In this document: positions 11,501-22,329 of the stretch, piece by piece
How the letters are laid out: the number at the start of each line of letters is the position of its first letter
Position numbering within the stretch: position 1 is the stretch's first letter
Assembly (NCBI GenBank): GCA_004835665.1
Contig: RBKR01000019.1
Location: 1 to 64,000, forward strand
Length of the DNA stretch: 64,000 nt
DNA from: Phoma sp. XZ068
Lineage: Eukaryota > Ascomycota > Dothideomycetes > Pleosporales > Didymellaceae
Reading direction: 5' to 3'
Program-made: the position numbers and the translations under genes
The notes under the pieces: generated by a model
Seen by the model: only the letters and a program-made list of their open reading frames with translations
What the model was told of the DNA's origin: nothing
Databases searched by the model: none

Positions 11501-14500
11501 CAGCAGGGCCCGGTCTTCCAGCAGGACCAGGTGCCCAAGAACCAACAGGACCTGGCGTTCCAGCAGGCCCAGGTCTTCCATCAGGGCCAGGTGCCCAAGA
11601 ACCCACAGGACCTGGCGTTCCAGCAGGCCCAGGTCTTCCATCAGGGCCAGGTGCCCAAGAACCAACAGGACCTGGCGTTCCAGCAGGCCCAGGTCTTCCA
11701 GCAGGGCCAGGTCTTCCAGCAGGGCCCGGTCTTCCAGCAGGACCAGGTGCTCAAGAACCAACGGGACCTGGCGTTCCAGCAGGGCCGGGTCTTCCAGCAG
11801 GGCCAGGTGTTCCAGCAGGGCCAGGTGCTCAAGAACCAACGGGACCTGGCGTTCCAGCAGGGCCAGGTCTTCCAGCAGGGCCAGGTGTTCCAGCAGGGCC
11901 AGGTCTTCCAGCAGGGCCAGGTCTTCCAGCAGGACCAGGTCTTCCAGCAGGCCCGGGTCTTCCAGCAGGGCCAGGTGCTCAAGAACCAACGGGACCTGGC
12001 GTTCCAGCAGGCCCAGGTCTTCCAGCAGGGCCAGGTGCTCAAGAACCAACGGGACCTGGTGTTCCAGCAGGCCCAGGTCTTCCAGCAGGGCCAGGTCTTC
12101 CAGCAGGGCCAGGTCTTCCAGCAGGACCAGGTGCTCAAGAACCAGCAGGCCCAGGTCTTCCAGCAGGACCAGGTCTTCCAGCAGGGCCAGGTCTTCCAGC
12201 AGGGCCAGGTCTTCCAGCAGGGCCAGGTCTTCCAGCAGGGCCAGGTGCCCAAGAACCAACAGGACCTGGCGTTCCAGCAGGGCCAGGTCTTCCAGCAGGG
12301 CCAGGTGTTCCAGCAGGGCCAGGTGTTCCAGCAGGGCCAGGTGCTCAAGAACCAACAGGACCTGGCGTTCCAGCAGGCCCAGGTCTTCCAGCAGGGCCAG
12401 GTCTTCCAGCAGGGCCCGGTCTTCCAGCAGGACCAGGTGCCCAAGAACCAACGGGACCTGGCGTTCCAGCAGGCCCAGGTCTTCCAGCAGGGCCAGGTCT
12501 TCCAGCAGGGCCAGGTCTTCCAGCAGGGCCAGGTGTTCCAGCAGGGCCAGGTCTTCCAGCAGGGCCAGGTCCTCAAGAACCAACGGGACCTGGCGTTCCA
12601 GCAGGCCCAGGTCTTCCATCAGGGCCAGGTGCTCAAGAACCAACGGGACCTGGTGTTCCAGCAGGCCCAGGTCTTCCAGCAGGACCAGGTGCTCAAGAAC
12701 CAACAGGACCTGGCGTTCCAGCAGGCCCGGGTCTTCCAGCAGGGCCCGGTCTTCCAGCAGGACCAGGTGCCCAAGAACCAACAGGACCTGGCGTTCCAGC
12801 AGGCCCAGGTCTTCCATCAGGGCCAGGTGCCCAAGAACCCACAGGACCTGGCGTTCCAGCAGGCCCAGGTCTTCCATCAGGGCCAGGTGCCCAAGAACCA
12901 ACAGGACCTGGCGTTCCAGCAGGCCCAGGTCTTCCAGCAGGCCCAGGTCCTCAAGAACCAACGGGACCTGGCGTTCCAGCAGGCCCAGGTCTTCCATCAG
13001 GGCCAGGTGCTCAAGAACCAACGGGACCTGGTGTTCCAGCAGGCCCAGGTCTTCCAGCAGGGCCCGGTCTTCCAGCAGGACCAGGTGCCCAAGAACCAAC
13101 AGGACCTGGCGTTCCAGCAGGCCCAGGTCTTCCATCAGGGCCAGGTGCCCAAGAACCCACAGGACCTGGCGTTCCAGCAGGCCCGGGTCTTCCAGCAGGG
13201 CCGGGTCTTCCAGCAGGGCCAGGTCTTCCAGCAGGGCCCGGTCTTCCAGCAGGACCAGGTGCCCAAGAACCAACAGGACCTGGCGTTCCAGCAGGCCCAG
13301 GTCTTCCAGCAGGGCCAGGTCTTCCAGCAGGGCCCGGTCTTCCAGCAGGACCAGGTGCCCAAGAACCAACAGGACCTGGCGTTCCAGCAGGGCCAGGTCT
13401 TCCAGCAGGGCCAGGTGTTCCAGCAGGACCAGGTCTTCCAGCAGGACCAGGTCTTCCAGCAGGCCCAGGTCCTCAAGAACCAACAGGACCTGGCGTTCCA
13501 GCAGGCCCAGGTCTTCCAGCAGGACCAGGTCTTCCAGCAGGGCCAGGTGCTCAAGAACCAACAGGACCTGGCGTTCCAGCAGGCCCGGGTCTTCCAGCAG
13601 GGCCAGGTGTTCCAGCAGGGCCAGGTGTTCCAGCAGGGCCAGGTGCTCAAGAACCAACAGGACCTGGCGTTCCAGCAGGGCCAGGTCTTCCAGCAGGCCC
13701 AGGTGCCCAAGAACCCACAGGACCTGGCGTTCCAGCAGGCCCGGGTCTTCCAGCAGGGCCGGGTCTTCCAGCAGGGCCAGGTCTTCCAGCAGGGCCCGGT
13801 CTTCCAGCAGGACCAGGTGCCCAAGAACCAACAGGACCTGGCGTTCCAGCAGGCCCAGGTCTTCCAGCAGGGCCAGGTCTTCCAGCAGGGCCCGGTCTTC
13901 CAGCAGGACCAGGTGCCCAAGAACCAACGGGACCTGGCGTTCCAGCAGGCCCAGGTCTTCCAGCAGGGCCAGGTGTTCCAGCAGGGCCAGGTCTTCCAGC
14001 AGGCCCAGGTCTTCCAGCAGGGCCAGGTGCTCAAGAACCAACGGGACCTGGCGTTCCAGCAGGCCCAGGTCTTCCAGCAGGGCCAGGTCTTCCAGCAGGG
14101 CCAGGTCTTCCAGCAGGGCCAGGTCTTCCAGCAGGGCCAGGTGTTCCAGCAGGACCAGGTCTTCCAGCAGGCCCAGGTCTTCCAGCAGGGCCAGGTGCTC
14201 AAGAACCAACGGGACCTGGCGTTCCAGCAGGCCCAGGTCTTCCAGCAGGGCCCGGTCTTCCAGCAGGACCAGGTGCCCAAGAACCAACAGGACCTGGCGT
14301 TCCAGCAGGGCCAGGTCTTCCAGCAGGGCCAGGTGCTCAAGAACCAACGGGACCTGGCGTTCCAGCAGGCCCAGGTCTTCCAGCAGGGCCAGGTCTTCCA
14401 GCAGGGCCCGGTCTTCCAGCAGGCCCAGGTCCTCAAGAACCAACAGGACCTGGCGTTCCAGCAGGCCCAGGTGTTCCAGCAGGGCCAGGTCTTCCAGCAG

Positions 14501-15975
14501 CCCCGGGTCTTCCAGCAGGCCCAGGTCCTCAAGAACCAACAGGACCTGGCGTTCCAGCAGGCCCAGGTCTTCCAGCAGGCCCGGGTCTTCCAGCAGGCCC
14601 AGGTCCTCAAGAACCAACGGGACCTGGCGTTCCAGCAGGCCCAGGTCTTCCAGCAGGACCAGGTCTTCCAGCAGGGCCAGGTGCCCAAGAACCAACAGGA
14701 CCTGGCGTTCCAGCAGGCCCAGGTCTTCCAGCAGGGCCAGGTGTTCCAGCAGGGCCAGGTGTTCCAGCAGGACCAGGTGCTCAAGAACCAACAGGACCTG
14801 GCGTTCCAGCAGGCCCAGGTCTTCCAGCAGGGCCAGGTGTTCCAGCAGGGCCAGGTCTTCCAGCAGGGCCAGGTCTTCCAGCAGGCCCGGGTCTTCCAGC
14901 AGGGCCAGGTGCTCAAGAACCAACGGGACCTGGCGTTCCAGCAGGCCCAGGTCTTCCAGCAGGGCCAGGTCTTCCAGCAGGGCCAGGTCTTCCAGCAGGG
15001 CCAGGTCTTCCAGCAGGGCCAGGTGCCCAAGAACCAACAGGACCTGGCGTTCCAGCAGGCCCAGGTCTTCCAGCAGGCCCGGGTCTTCCAGCAGGGCCAG
15101 GTGTTCCAGCAGGGCCAGGTCTTCCAGCAGGGCCAGGTGCTCAAGAACCAACAGGACCTGGCGTTCCAGCAGGGCCAGGTCTTCCAGCAGGCCCAGGTGC
15201 CCAAGAACCCACAGGACCTGGCGTTCCAGCAGGCCCGGGTCTTCCAGCAGGGCCGGGTCTTCCAGCAGGGCCAGGTCTTCCAGCAGGGCCCGGTCTTCCA
15301 GCAGGACCAGGTGCCCAAGAACCAACAGGACCTGGCGTTCCAGCAGGCCCAGGTCTTCCAGCAGGGCCAGGTCTTCCAGCAGGGCCCGGTCTTCCAGCAG
15401 GACCAGGTGCCCAAGAACCAACGGGACCAAGCGTACCTGGTACGCCAAACACGCCGAACATACCTGGCACGCCAAATACACCAAACGTGCCTGGCTTACC
15501 AAATACACCGAATGTACCTGGCTCTCCACCAAACATACCTGGCTCACCAAACGAACCTGGCACACTTCCAGGGGGTTTGCCTAATCAAGCGCCTAACTCG
15601 GCAACCCTGGATCCTATTTCCAATTTCCTCAAAGATCCCGCGACTGGCCAATTTTTTGATCCGCGGACAGGCGATGCACTACCAATTGACCAAAACACTG
15701 GCTTTCCGATTGATCCTCTGAGTGGCTTCCCCAAGAGCCCAGAAGATGGAAAACTTTACGATGAAGTCACTGGCTTTCCTCTCTTGATTGATCTCGCGAC
15801 TGGCTTCCCAATCGATCCCAACACCAATCTGCCATTTGATCCTTCCATAGGCCCCGGTGGTAATCCCGCTACTCCCGGTCTTCCATCTACCCCTGGTATA
15901 CCTTCTGCACCAGGTGGTCCTGCTATCCCTGGTCTTCCTTCTACCCCCAACCCGCCATTCCCAGTCAACCCTCAG
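8506..15975 (+). CDS. Giant secreted Gly-Pro repeat protein (about 2,490 aa)
   Basis: ATG 8,506 starts a signal peptide (MGRVYRHVLSMSLILAVVGA, likely cut near residue 22-24), so the product is probably secreted or wall-associated. Residues about 46-240 are copies of a nonapeptide PAVPASP(A/G)G. Residues about 240-2,305 are copies of a hexapeptide GPGLPA (L may be V), interrupted regularly by an AQEPT or PQEPT spacer. The C-terminal 185 residues change to TPNTPN repeats and then to a TGFPIDP-type motif repeated several times. Glycine spacing alternates 2 and 4, so this is not a collagen G-X-Y repeat; it is closer to GPG-type elastin or silk repeats. A donor (CCTCAG^gtgcgt) after 15,975 suggests a further exon; unspliced, the frame stops at 16,077. 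The exact family is unknown to me. Confidence 0.8.
8641..9218 (+). repeat. 27-bp tandem repeat (nonapeptide)
   Basis: About twenty units of CCTGCGGTTCCAGCATCTCC plus 7 bp, differing mostly at the Ala/Gly/Ser codon that ends each unit. All are in frame. Confidence 0.9.
9219..15426 (+). repeat. 18-bp coding minisatellite with AQEPT spacers, 6.2 kb
   Basis: Units of GGNCCAGGTCTTCCAGCA run for 6.2 kb. At intervals of two to eight units a variant unit with caagaaccaacRggacctggcgtt (AQEPTGPGV) starts a new higher-order block. Units differ by synonymous G/A/C changes. All lengths are multiples of three, so recombination between units keeps the frame. Confidence 0.95.
10440..12940 (+). repeat. 1,236-bp tandem duplication inside the minisatellite
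   Basis: Positions about 10,440-11,704 are repeated at 11,676-12,940 with an offset of exactly 1,236 bp (412 codons). By eye the copies are identical, including rare unit variants such as the AQEPAGPGLPA block. This indicates a recent in-frame duplication. Confidence 0.85.
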
Positions 15976-16792
15976 GTGCGTATACATGTCTCCTTTGTTA
16001 GAAAGGCTTACCCACAATTCTCTGTTGCGGAACGCTCTATGCTCTGTATCATCTTTGCTCGGGATGTTGCTCTTTAAAGGTAAAGTAATGTTATGCGCTA
16101 CGTGTGAGTATCATGCTCTGCTCTACTGTGATGTTCCTCCTCGCCGCCGTCGTAGCTCGTGTTCTCCGGCCTGCGAGTTGAGCTTTCCCTGGGTTCGACG
16201 GAGCCCTTGTTCGCTGTCGATGGGCTGACGCCGCTCAATATCCTTCCCAGAACCAGAACTCGTGCTTTCTGGTTCTCGGCCGTGCTAGAGCTTGTGTTCT
16301 CTGGCCTTCGACATTGACTGTTCTGCGCCCAAGATCTCGTACTCCTCTGGCTACCACGCGTCGACATGCACCCGTGATGTAGTTCTCGGTGATGGATGCC
16401 TTTTCTGGGGTGAAACTTAGCGAAGTAAGTCATTACGTTATTCATGTTTGACTACTAATGCCACTATGGGACGTCGAGACTTACGTCCATGGCATAGGTA
16501 CTCGCAGCTGTATATTCACGTCCATCTGCAGAATAGTTAAAGATGCATGTAGGTAACGTCTAGCAAGGATTTATAGTCGGCAACTATCTGTTAGTAAAGT
16601 CTTCATCCTTGCCTCAAAACATGACCACCTCCCTAGATGTGCACCATGTCGGCACTACCCCAGCCCAAACCGCAACAATTCTCTCTACCCATATTTAGTT
16701 TCATCCCCAGTTCTCAGCGGCTGTGCCTATAACGTATCTCGGCTTACGGCCTCACGGCTGGTATCCACACGTAGAAAAATAGGATTTGGGTT
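15976..16792. other. 3' region of the repeat-protein gene; possible last exon
   Basis: If the donor at 15,976 is used, an acceptor ending ccgtcgtag at about 16,155 would open an in-frame exon of about 53 codons ending at TGA near 16,316. It contains two copies of an LVFSGLR-type segment. This is speculative. The remaining stretch to 16,792 shows no gene. Confidence 0.35.
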
Positions 16793-17372
16793 GAACTTAG
16801 TCCCTATTCACAAAGCATTTGCTTTTGTTGCATTGTCTATTAAGAAACACAATTCAATCAACCTACACCATGTCAACTACTTCGCCACCTTCTCTCTCAT
16901 CCCAATCGACTATCAGCAAAGCTTTAGAGCCAGTTGAGCTTGCCTACAGACTAATGTGGTCAGCGCAATTATCAGGTTCAGACTATAACGGAATAGAGCA
17001 ACCAGAGCCAAATGTATATCTACAACTATCCCAGCTCCTTGAGTGGGAGATATGGACACACAGCCAAACCCAGGCTAAGCTTACAAGCGAGTGCCTGAGA
17101 TCTGCTGAGCTGGTAGCTTAGGTGAACAGGCTTGCCAACAAACTTGCACTTTTGCGAGGATACTGCCAGCGGCAACCTAGGCAAAGGGGATCTTCAGCGA
17201 CCTTGCATAGCAATAATAAGCAGGAACGCAAGGTCTGAGCTACGCAATATCCTCTAGGGAGAATAATTACTAACGTTAAATAGACGCCAGAGCCATAGCC
17301 TACTAAGCTAATTCAATTGAAAAATAACATTAGGAACTAGAACAAGCGAAAGATAGAATCACAAAGAACATA
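16793..17372 (+). repeat. 1.58-kb repeat, copy B, left part
   Basis: Matches 4,214-4,790. Differences are mainly C-to-T and G-to-A. It ends at TA 17,371-17,372, where the 5.4-kb element was inserted; the match resumes at 22,774. Confidence 0.9.
16870..17238 (+). pseudogene. Repeat-encoded ORF, copy B, RIP-type nonsense mutation
   Basis: Counterpart of the ORF at 4,292. Codon CAG in copy A (GTAGCTCAGGTG) is TAG here (GTAGCTTAGGTG, stop at 17,119), truncating the product to 83 residues. Other changes (AGCCCAGTG to AGACTAATG and similar) are also transitions. The coding fragment continues in frame to the equivalent terminal TGA at 17,236. Confidence 0.85.
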
Positions 17373-17830
17373 ATGTCAATCCAAGCGAGACGGGACGCAC
17401 GGTGTAACGGGACACCTTCTCTTCTGGAAGCTCGGAACGTGCTCAACGCGCTTGTATACCAACAGACGCAGTGCACACTCTTTCTGCAGCTCGCGCTCTT
17501 TCAACACATTGGCCTCCGACGCCGAAAAACGTATTGTTGACTATGCTGTCGCTCGTTCTAACATTGCCGTCTTTCGACTCGCCTCGAATACCCCCCTGTG
17601 CGTTCGCGCCAGCATCTGATTATGGAGTGCTCGGTGGGCTAGAAAGAAACCCAAGATGTGAGAGGTTAAGATTGCAGACTCAGAGGGTCCATTTAAAGTA
17701 GGGAATGCGCGTCCCGGCAGTTTCTCCGCGCAAACGGCAGGATTTTCAAAACGCGTCCCTGCGTCTTAACCGAGATTTGGGTGCAGTAGCGTGCTGAGAT
17801 GTCTCCAAGGGGCAGTGCACGCTGTGGCTA
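17373..17830 (+). repeat. Left long terminal inverted repeat
   Basis: Pairs with the right end as reverse complement. The first 17 bases are identical, the next 45 are about 75-80% identical, a 27-base perfect block lies at 17,713-17,739 (partner 22,408-22,434, 340 and 339 bases from the two ends), and an 18-base perfect block lies at 17,780-17,797 (partner 22,341-22,358). Equal distances show the arms are colinear. The inner limit is uncertain. Confidence 0.88.
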
Positions 17831-18529
17831 AGGCCTGTGGATTCCGTTGATCACCTGACTTTAGATAGCTCTTATTTCCGGTCCGATTCCTAGTTGCGCT
17901 CGTCTGCATCGCACAGTCAGGCGAGACGCTGCAGCGACAACTTCTGCATGTTCGCTGCATTTGGTGGCATTCTGCCTACGCGCGTGTCTCTTCCAAATGA
18001 TACCGCAAGGCAGACAGCGCCTCAGCAGATGATGAAGGAAGTCGGCGCAGCGGGGGAGCGACACAGTCCCTGAGGCCAGCATGTCCTCGCGCAACCAGCA
18101 CGCTATATCAACATCCAACAATGTCCCTGACGTTGGCCTCTGCATCGCGTCTTCTGCATCACCGCATTGCCTTCCTAAACGAGAGCTGTCTTTTGCTTTG
18201 CAATAATTCAGTATCGCACAATCATGTGTTGTCAGGCCTGCTCGGCCAGCCTCGCGTCAGATGGCAGGCTGACTGCGCCTCCCGCTCTGGGTGTTCAAAC
18301 CGCAGCCTGCTTGCCCTGACAGCCCTCTGCACTGTCACATGAAGACTGCTTCATTGACGACTGATCTAGCAGACACCGCTTGACACTTATAGCGAGCTCA
18401 ACAGCTGCACTCGACGACATCCACGCCCTTTGCGAGCGAGCCGCAGTACGCTATCGATTCCTCCAGCCTGCTTCGACGCCGGGCTGACCCACTTCTACCA
18501 CGCGCGCAAATAGAGACACACACAAACCT
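17831..18529. other. Leader region of the NLR gene
   Basis: No gene recognised. It lies between the left inverted repeat and the receptor start, so it should hold the receptor's promoter and 5' UTR. A short open frame at 18,121-18,342 has no recognisable content. Confidence 0.5.
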
Positions 18530-21500
18530 ATGCGACTTCTGTACGCTGCAGACGATGGCAGGCTTGGCTGGACCGATGACTTGGTCGGCGACCAGATCCC
18601 CCCCTATGCGATCCTGTCACACACTTGGGATGGGCAGGAGGTGGCCTATAAGAATCTCCAGAACCACAGAGACATAGAGGACGTTGATGCAAGGCTTAAG
18701 GGAGGCTATCAGAAGATCTTCTTCTGCGCTACGCAAGCTAAGCGCGATGGCCTGGATTACTTCTGGGTAGACACCTGCTGCATCGACAAGTCAAACAACA
18801 CAGAACTGTCGAAAGCGATCAACTCTATGTTCCGATGGTACCAGAACGCTCAAAAGTGCTATGTCTTCCTTTCAGACGTCGAGAATGATACTCTAGAAGA
18901 TGGTGGCGAGTCGGCGTTTAGGCAGAGCAGGTGGTTTCGCCGAGGCTGGACCCTCCAAGAACTTCTAGCTCCCCACTCCGTCGAGTTCTTTTCCAAAGAC
19001 AGAGCGCGGCTGGGTGACAAGGGGTCGCTTAAGCACCTTATACACGAGATCACGGGCATACCTGTTGAAGCGCTGTCACGGAGCGACATGTCCGAGTTTG
19101 ACGTCGCCACGCGGTTCTCGTGGGCAGCGAATCGGCAGACGACAGAGGAGGAAGATGAAGCGTATTGTCTGTTTGGTATATTCAGCGTCCACTTACCGCT
19201 TATCTATGGCGAAGGCAAAGAGAACGCACTCGAGCGGCTAAGAAGCGCGGCTCTTCTGAAGCATAAGGGTCGTAGCCATGATCAAGAAGAGAAACTTGGC
19301 AAGATCTGCAGCTGGCTCTCGGCGCCTGACCCGTCCACCAACTACCAAAAAGCGCACAAGCAGCGGCAGGCTGAGACTGGACTCTGGCTGCTGCAAAACG
19401 CAAGGTTCGCAGAGTGGAAGGAGGGTGCTGCGTCGCGACTGTGGCTGCATGGGATCCCAGGGTGTGGGAAGACCATCCTGAGCTCTACCGTCATCGATCA
19501 TCTCCTGCAGCACTGCCATGATGACGCCAGTATGGTGACGGCGTACTTCTACTTTGACTTCAACGACGCGCAGAAACAGAACCCAGAGCTGATGCTCCGC
19601 TCGTTGCTCTCCCAGCTTCTGCAGCGCTCGTCCACGATAGCCAAGGGCGTTGATGCATTGTTCTCGTCCTGCAACAACGGAAAGCGCCAGCCATCACTGC
19701 ATGCGCTTCTGGAGGTGACACCACAGGTGATGCGAGAGTTCACGCACGTCTACCTCGTTCTTGACGCGCTTGACGAATGTACACAACGGCCAGAGCTGAT
19801 GGATATGCTGGAGACCGTGGCCGGGTGGCAGCTTAACAACATGCATTTGCTCATGACCAGCCGCAAGGAGCGGGACATCGAGAGCTCTTTGGAGAGTTTT
19901 GTCAAGGAAGAGGACACCATCTGTCTTCAGAGGGATGTGGTGGACAAAGACATCCAACGATACGTTCAGCAGAGGCTGTCTGACGACAAGAGTTTGGCAA
20001 AATGGAACAAAGATGCAGCTGTCAGGCAAGAGATCGAAGGTGCACTGATGCACGGAGCTCGAGGGATGTACGTGCTTTTACCCAGGTTGCGCATGGTTGA
20101 AGCTAACAAGAGCGTAGGTTCCGGTGGGCTGTGTGTCAGCTCGACGCCTTAGCGAGGTGTCGCAATCGAGCGACGCTGCGCAAATCGCTCGCCACTCTGC
20201 CGCAAACGCTAGACCAGACATACGACCGCATTCTTACTGCTATCAGCGAAGAAGATTGCGAGTACGCCATGCGCATCCTACAGTGGCTGACCTTCTCTGC
20301 GCGGCCGCTGTTAGTCGAAGAGGTCGCGGAAGTGGTTGCCATTGATGTGGCACGCGATCCAGCGTTTGACCGCGACGAAGTGCTAGAAGACCCTTTAGAA
20401 GCGCTGAACATCTGCTCAAGTCTTGTCACCGTAACAACGAACAAGACGAGAAGAGGTTCGAGCCCTCCACAGCGAATCATCGCTCTAGCACATTACTCGG
20501 TCCAAGAGTATCTTGTGTCAGACAGGATCAAGCAAGGAGCGGCAAAACAGTACAGCATGCAAGAGGACGAATGCCACAACGCGATAACAAAAGGCTCTTT
20601 GATGTACCTGACCCAGTTCCAGCAACCAGTGTCAAGAGAGGAACTTGAGGCATCCGCACTGGCAATGTATGCAGCAGAGTTCTGGAGCAGCCATCTTCGA
20701 AAAGCAAGGGACGAATCAGAAGGGAATCTACTGGCATTAAATCTAATGTTAGCCAACAAACCCGCATACCTCAACTGGATCAGATTGCATGATCCGGACC
20801 GACCTGAAGAAAAGCCAGATTTAGATAGAAGTCCAGAAGGCATAGCCACGCCGTTGTATTACGCGGCATTGCTGGGCTTGACCACGACTACAAGACGGCT
20901 GCTCGACAAAGACGCCGACGTCAACGCGCAGGGTGGATTTTACGGCAGCGCACTGCAGGCAGCTTCAGTCAGAGGCCACGAGCAGGTGGTTAAGATGCTG
21001 CTTGACAAAGACGCCAACGTCAACACGCAGGGTGGAAGGTACGGCAACGCACTGCAGGCAGCTTCATTTGGAGGCTACAAGCAGGTGGTTAAGATGCTGC
21101 TCGACAAAGACGCCGACGTCAACGCGCAGGGTGGAGAGTACGGCAACGCACTGCGGGCAGCTTCAGAACAAGGCCACGAGCAGGTGGTTAAGCTGCTGCT
21201 CGACAAAGACGCCGACGTCAACGCGCAGGGTAGAGACCTCGGCAACGCACTGCAGGCAGCTTCACTAGGAGGCCACGAGCAGGTGGTTAAGATGCTGCTT
21301 AACAACAACGCCGACGTCAACGCGCAGGGTGGATACTACGGCAACGCACTGCAGGCAGCTTCATATAAAGGCAACGAGCAGGTGGTCAAGATACTGCTCG
21401 ACAAAGACGCCGACGTCAACGCGCAGGGTGGAGGGTACGGCAACGCACTGCAGGCAGCTTCACTTAGAGGCTACAAGCAGGTGGTTAAGATGCTGCTTGA

Positions 21501-22047
21501 CAAAGACGCCAACGTCAACACGCAGGGTGGATACTACGGCAACGCACTGCAGGCAGCTTCATTCAGAGGCCACGAGCAGGTGGTTAAGATGCTGCTTAAC
21601 AACAACGCCGACGTCAACGCGCAGGGTGGATACTACGGCAACGCACTGCAGGCAGCTTCACTTAGAGGCTACAAGCAGGTGGTTAAGATGCTGCTTGACA
21701 AAGACGCCAACGTCAACACGCAGGGTGGATACTACGGCAACGCACTGCAGGCAGCTTCATTCAGAGGCCACGAGCAGGTGGTTAAGATGCTGCTTGACAA
21801 AGACGCCAACGTCAACACGCAGGGTGGAAGGTACGGCAACGCACTGCAGGCAGCTTCATTCAGAGGCCACGAGCAGGTGGTTAAGATGCTGCTCGACAAA
21901 GACGCCGACGTCAACGCGCAGGGTGGATACTACGGCAACGCACTGCAGGCAGCTTCACTAGGAGGCCACGAGCAGGTGGTCAAGATGCTGCTTGATGCAG
22001 GTGCTTATCAAGCCAAGCAACATGCTGTTGTAGCAGGGCTCAAATAA
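18530..22047 (+). CDS. HET-NACHT-ankyrin NOD-like receptor (1,155 aa)
   Basis: Exons are 18,530-20,067 and 20,118-22,047. The 50-nt intron (gtacgtg..gcgtag) joins AT to G and restores GMFRWAVCQLDALARC, the conserved end of fungal NACHT modules. Residues about 25-180 form a HET domain (YAILSHTWD; the FRRGWTLQELLAP motif follows; PLIYGEG at about 225). The linker LSAPDPSTNYQKA is typical. The P-loop GIPGCGKT is at 308-315 and Walker B LVLDALDEC at about 408-417. Residues 757-1,150 are about twelve ankyrin repeats of 33 aa. HET-domain proteins trigger heterokaryon-incompatibility cell death, and fungal NLRs are thought to sense self/non-self or other organisms through the repeat domain. All catalytic motifs are intact and the gene lacks RIP-like stops. 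It is the sole gene of a TIR element. Confidence 0.93.
20947..22000 (+). repeat. Near-identical 99-bp ankyrin repeats
   Basis: Ten complete 33-codon units and a partial one follow one after another, of the form NALQAASxxGxxQVVKMLLD and so on. Most codons are identical between units, including silent positions. Variation is limited to residues 8, 9, 11 and 12 (V/F/E/L/Y, R/G/Q/K, H/Y/N, E/K), to a DKD/NNN switch, and to the residues after QGG. This is the pattern of concerted evolution with a few variable surface positions. Confidence 0.92.
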
Positions 22048-22329
22048 TTAGCAACATTCAAACACCCAATTGGGAAGCAATTTGAGTGAGTGGAGCAAGC
22101 AAAGAACACAATAGAATGTGACGCAGAGCCGCTAACACACGCCAGGTCTGTTCTTAATTAACGTGGTGCTGGTAGAGCGCCGAGTATAATTGTTTCAGAA
22201 GAACAAAATTGCTCTCCCCATGCGCCGAAAATCCGAATAGCTCTGCATCAGGGATTCCCCTAAAAGCTCTGTTCGCGACCGGGAACAAGCATTGAGCCAC
22301 ACCCTCACAGCCACATTGCCCGATTCGTG

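Noticed and set aside
8641..15426. CRISPR-like array
   Set aside because: The repeat units are contiguous, coding and without unique spacers; the organism is eukaryotic.
9212..15565. Antisense 2,117-codon ORF rich in Leu and Glu
   Set aside because: It arises from the 18-bp periodicity of the sense repeat; it has no own N- or C-terminal domain.
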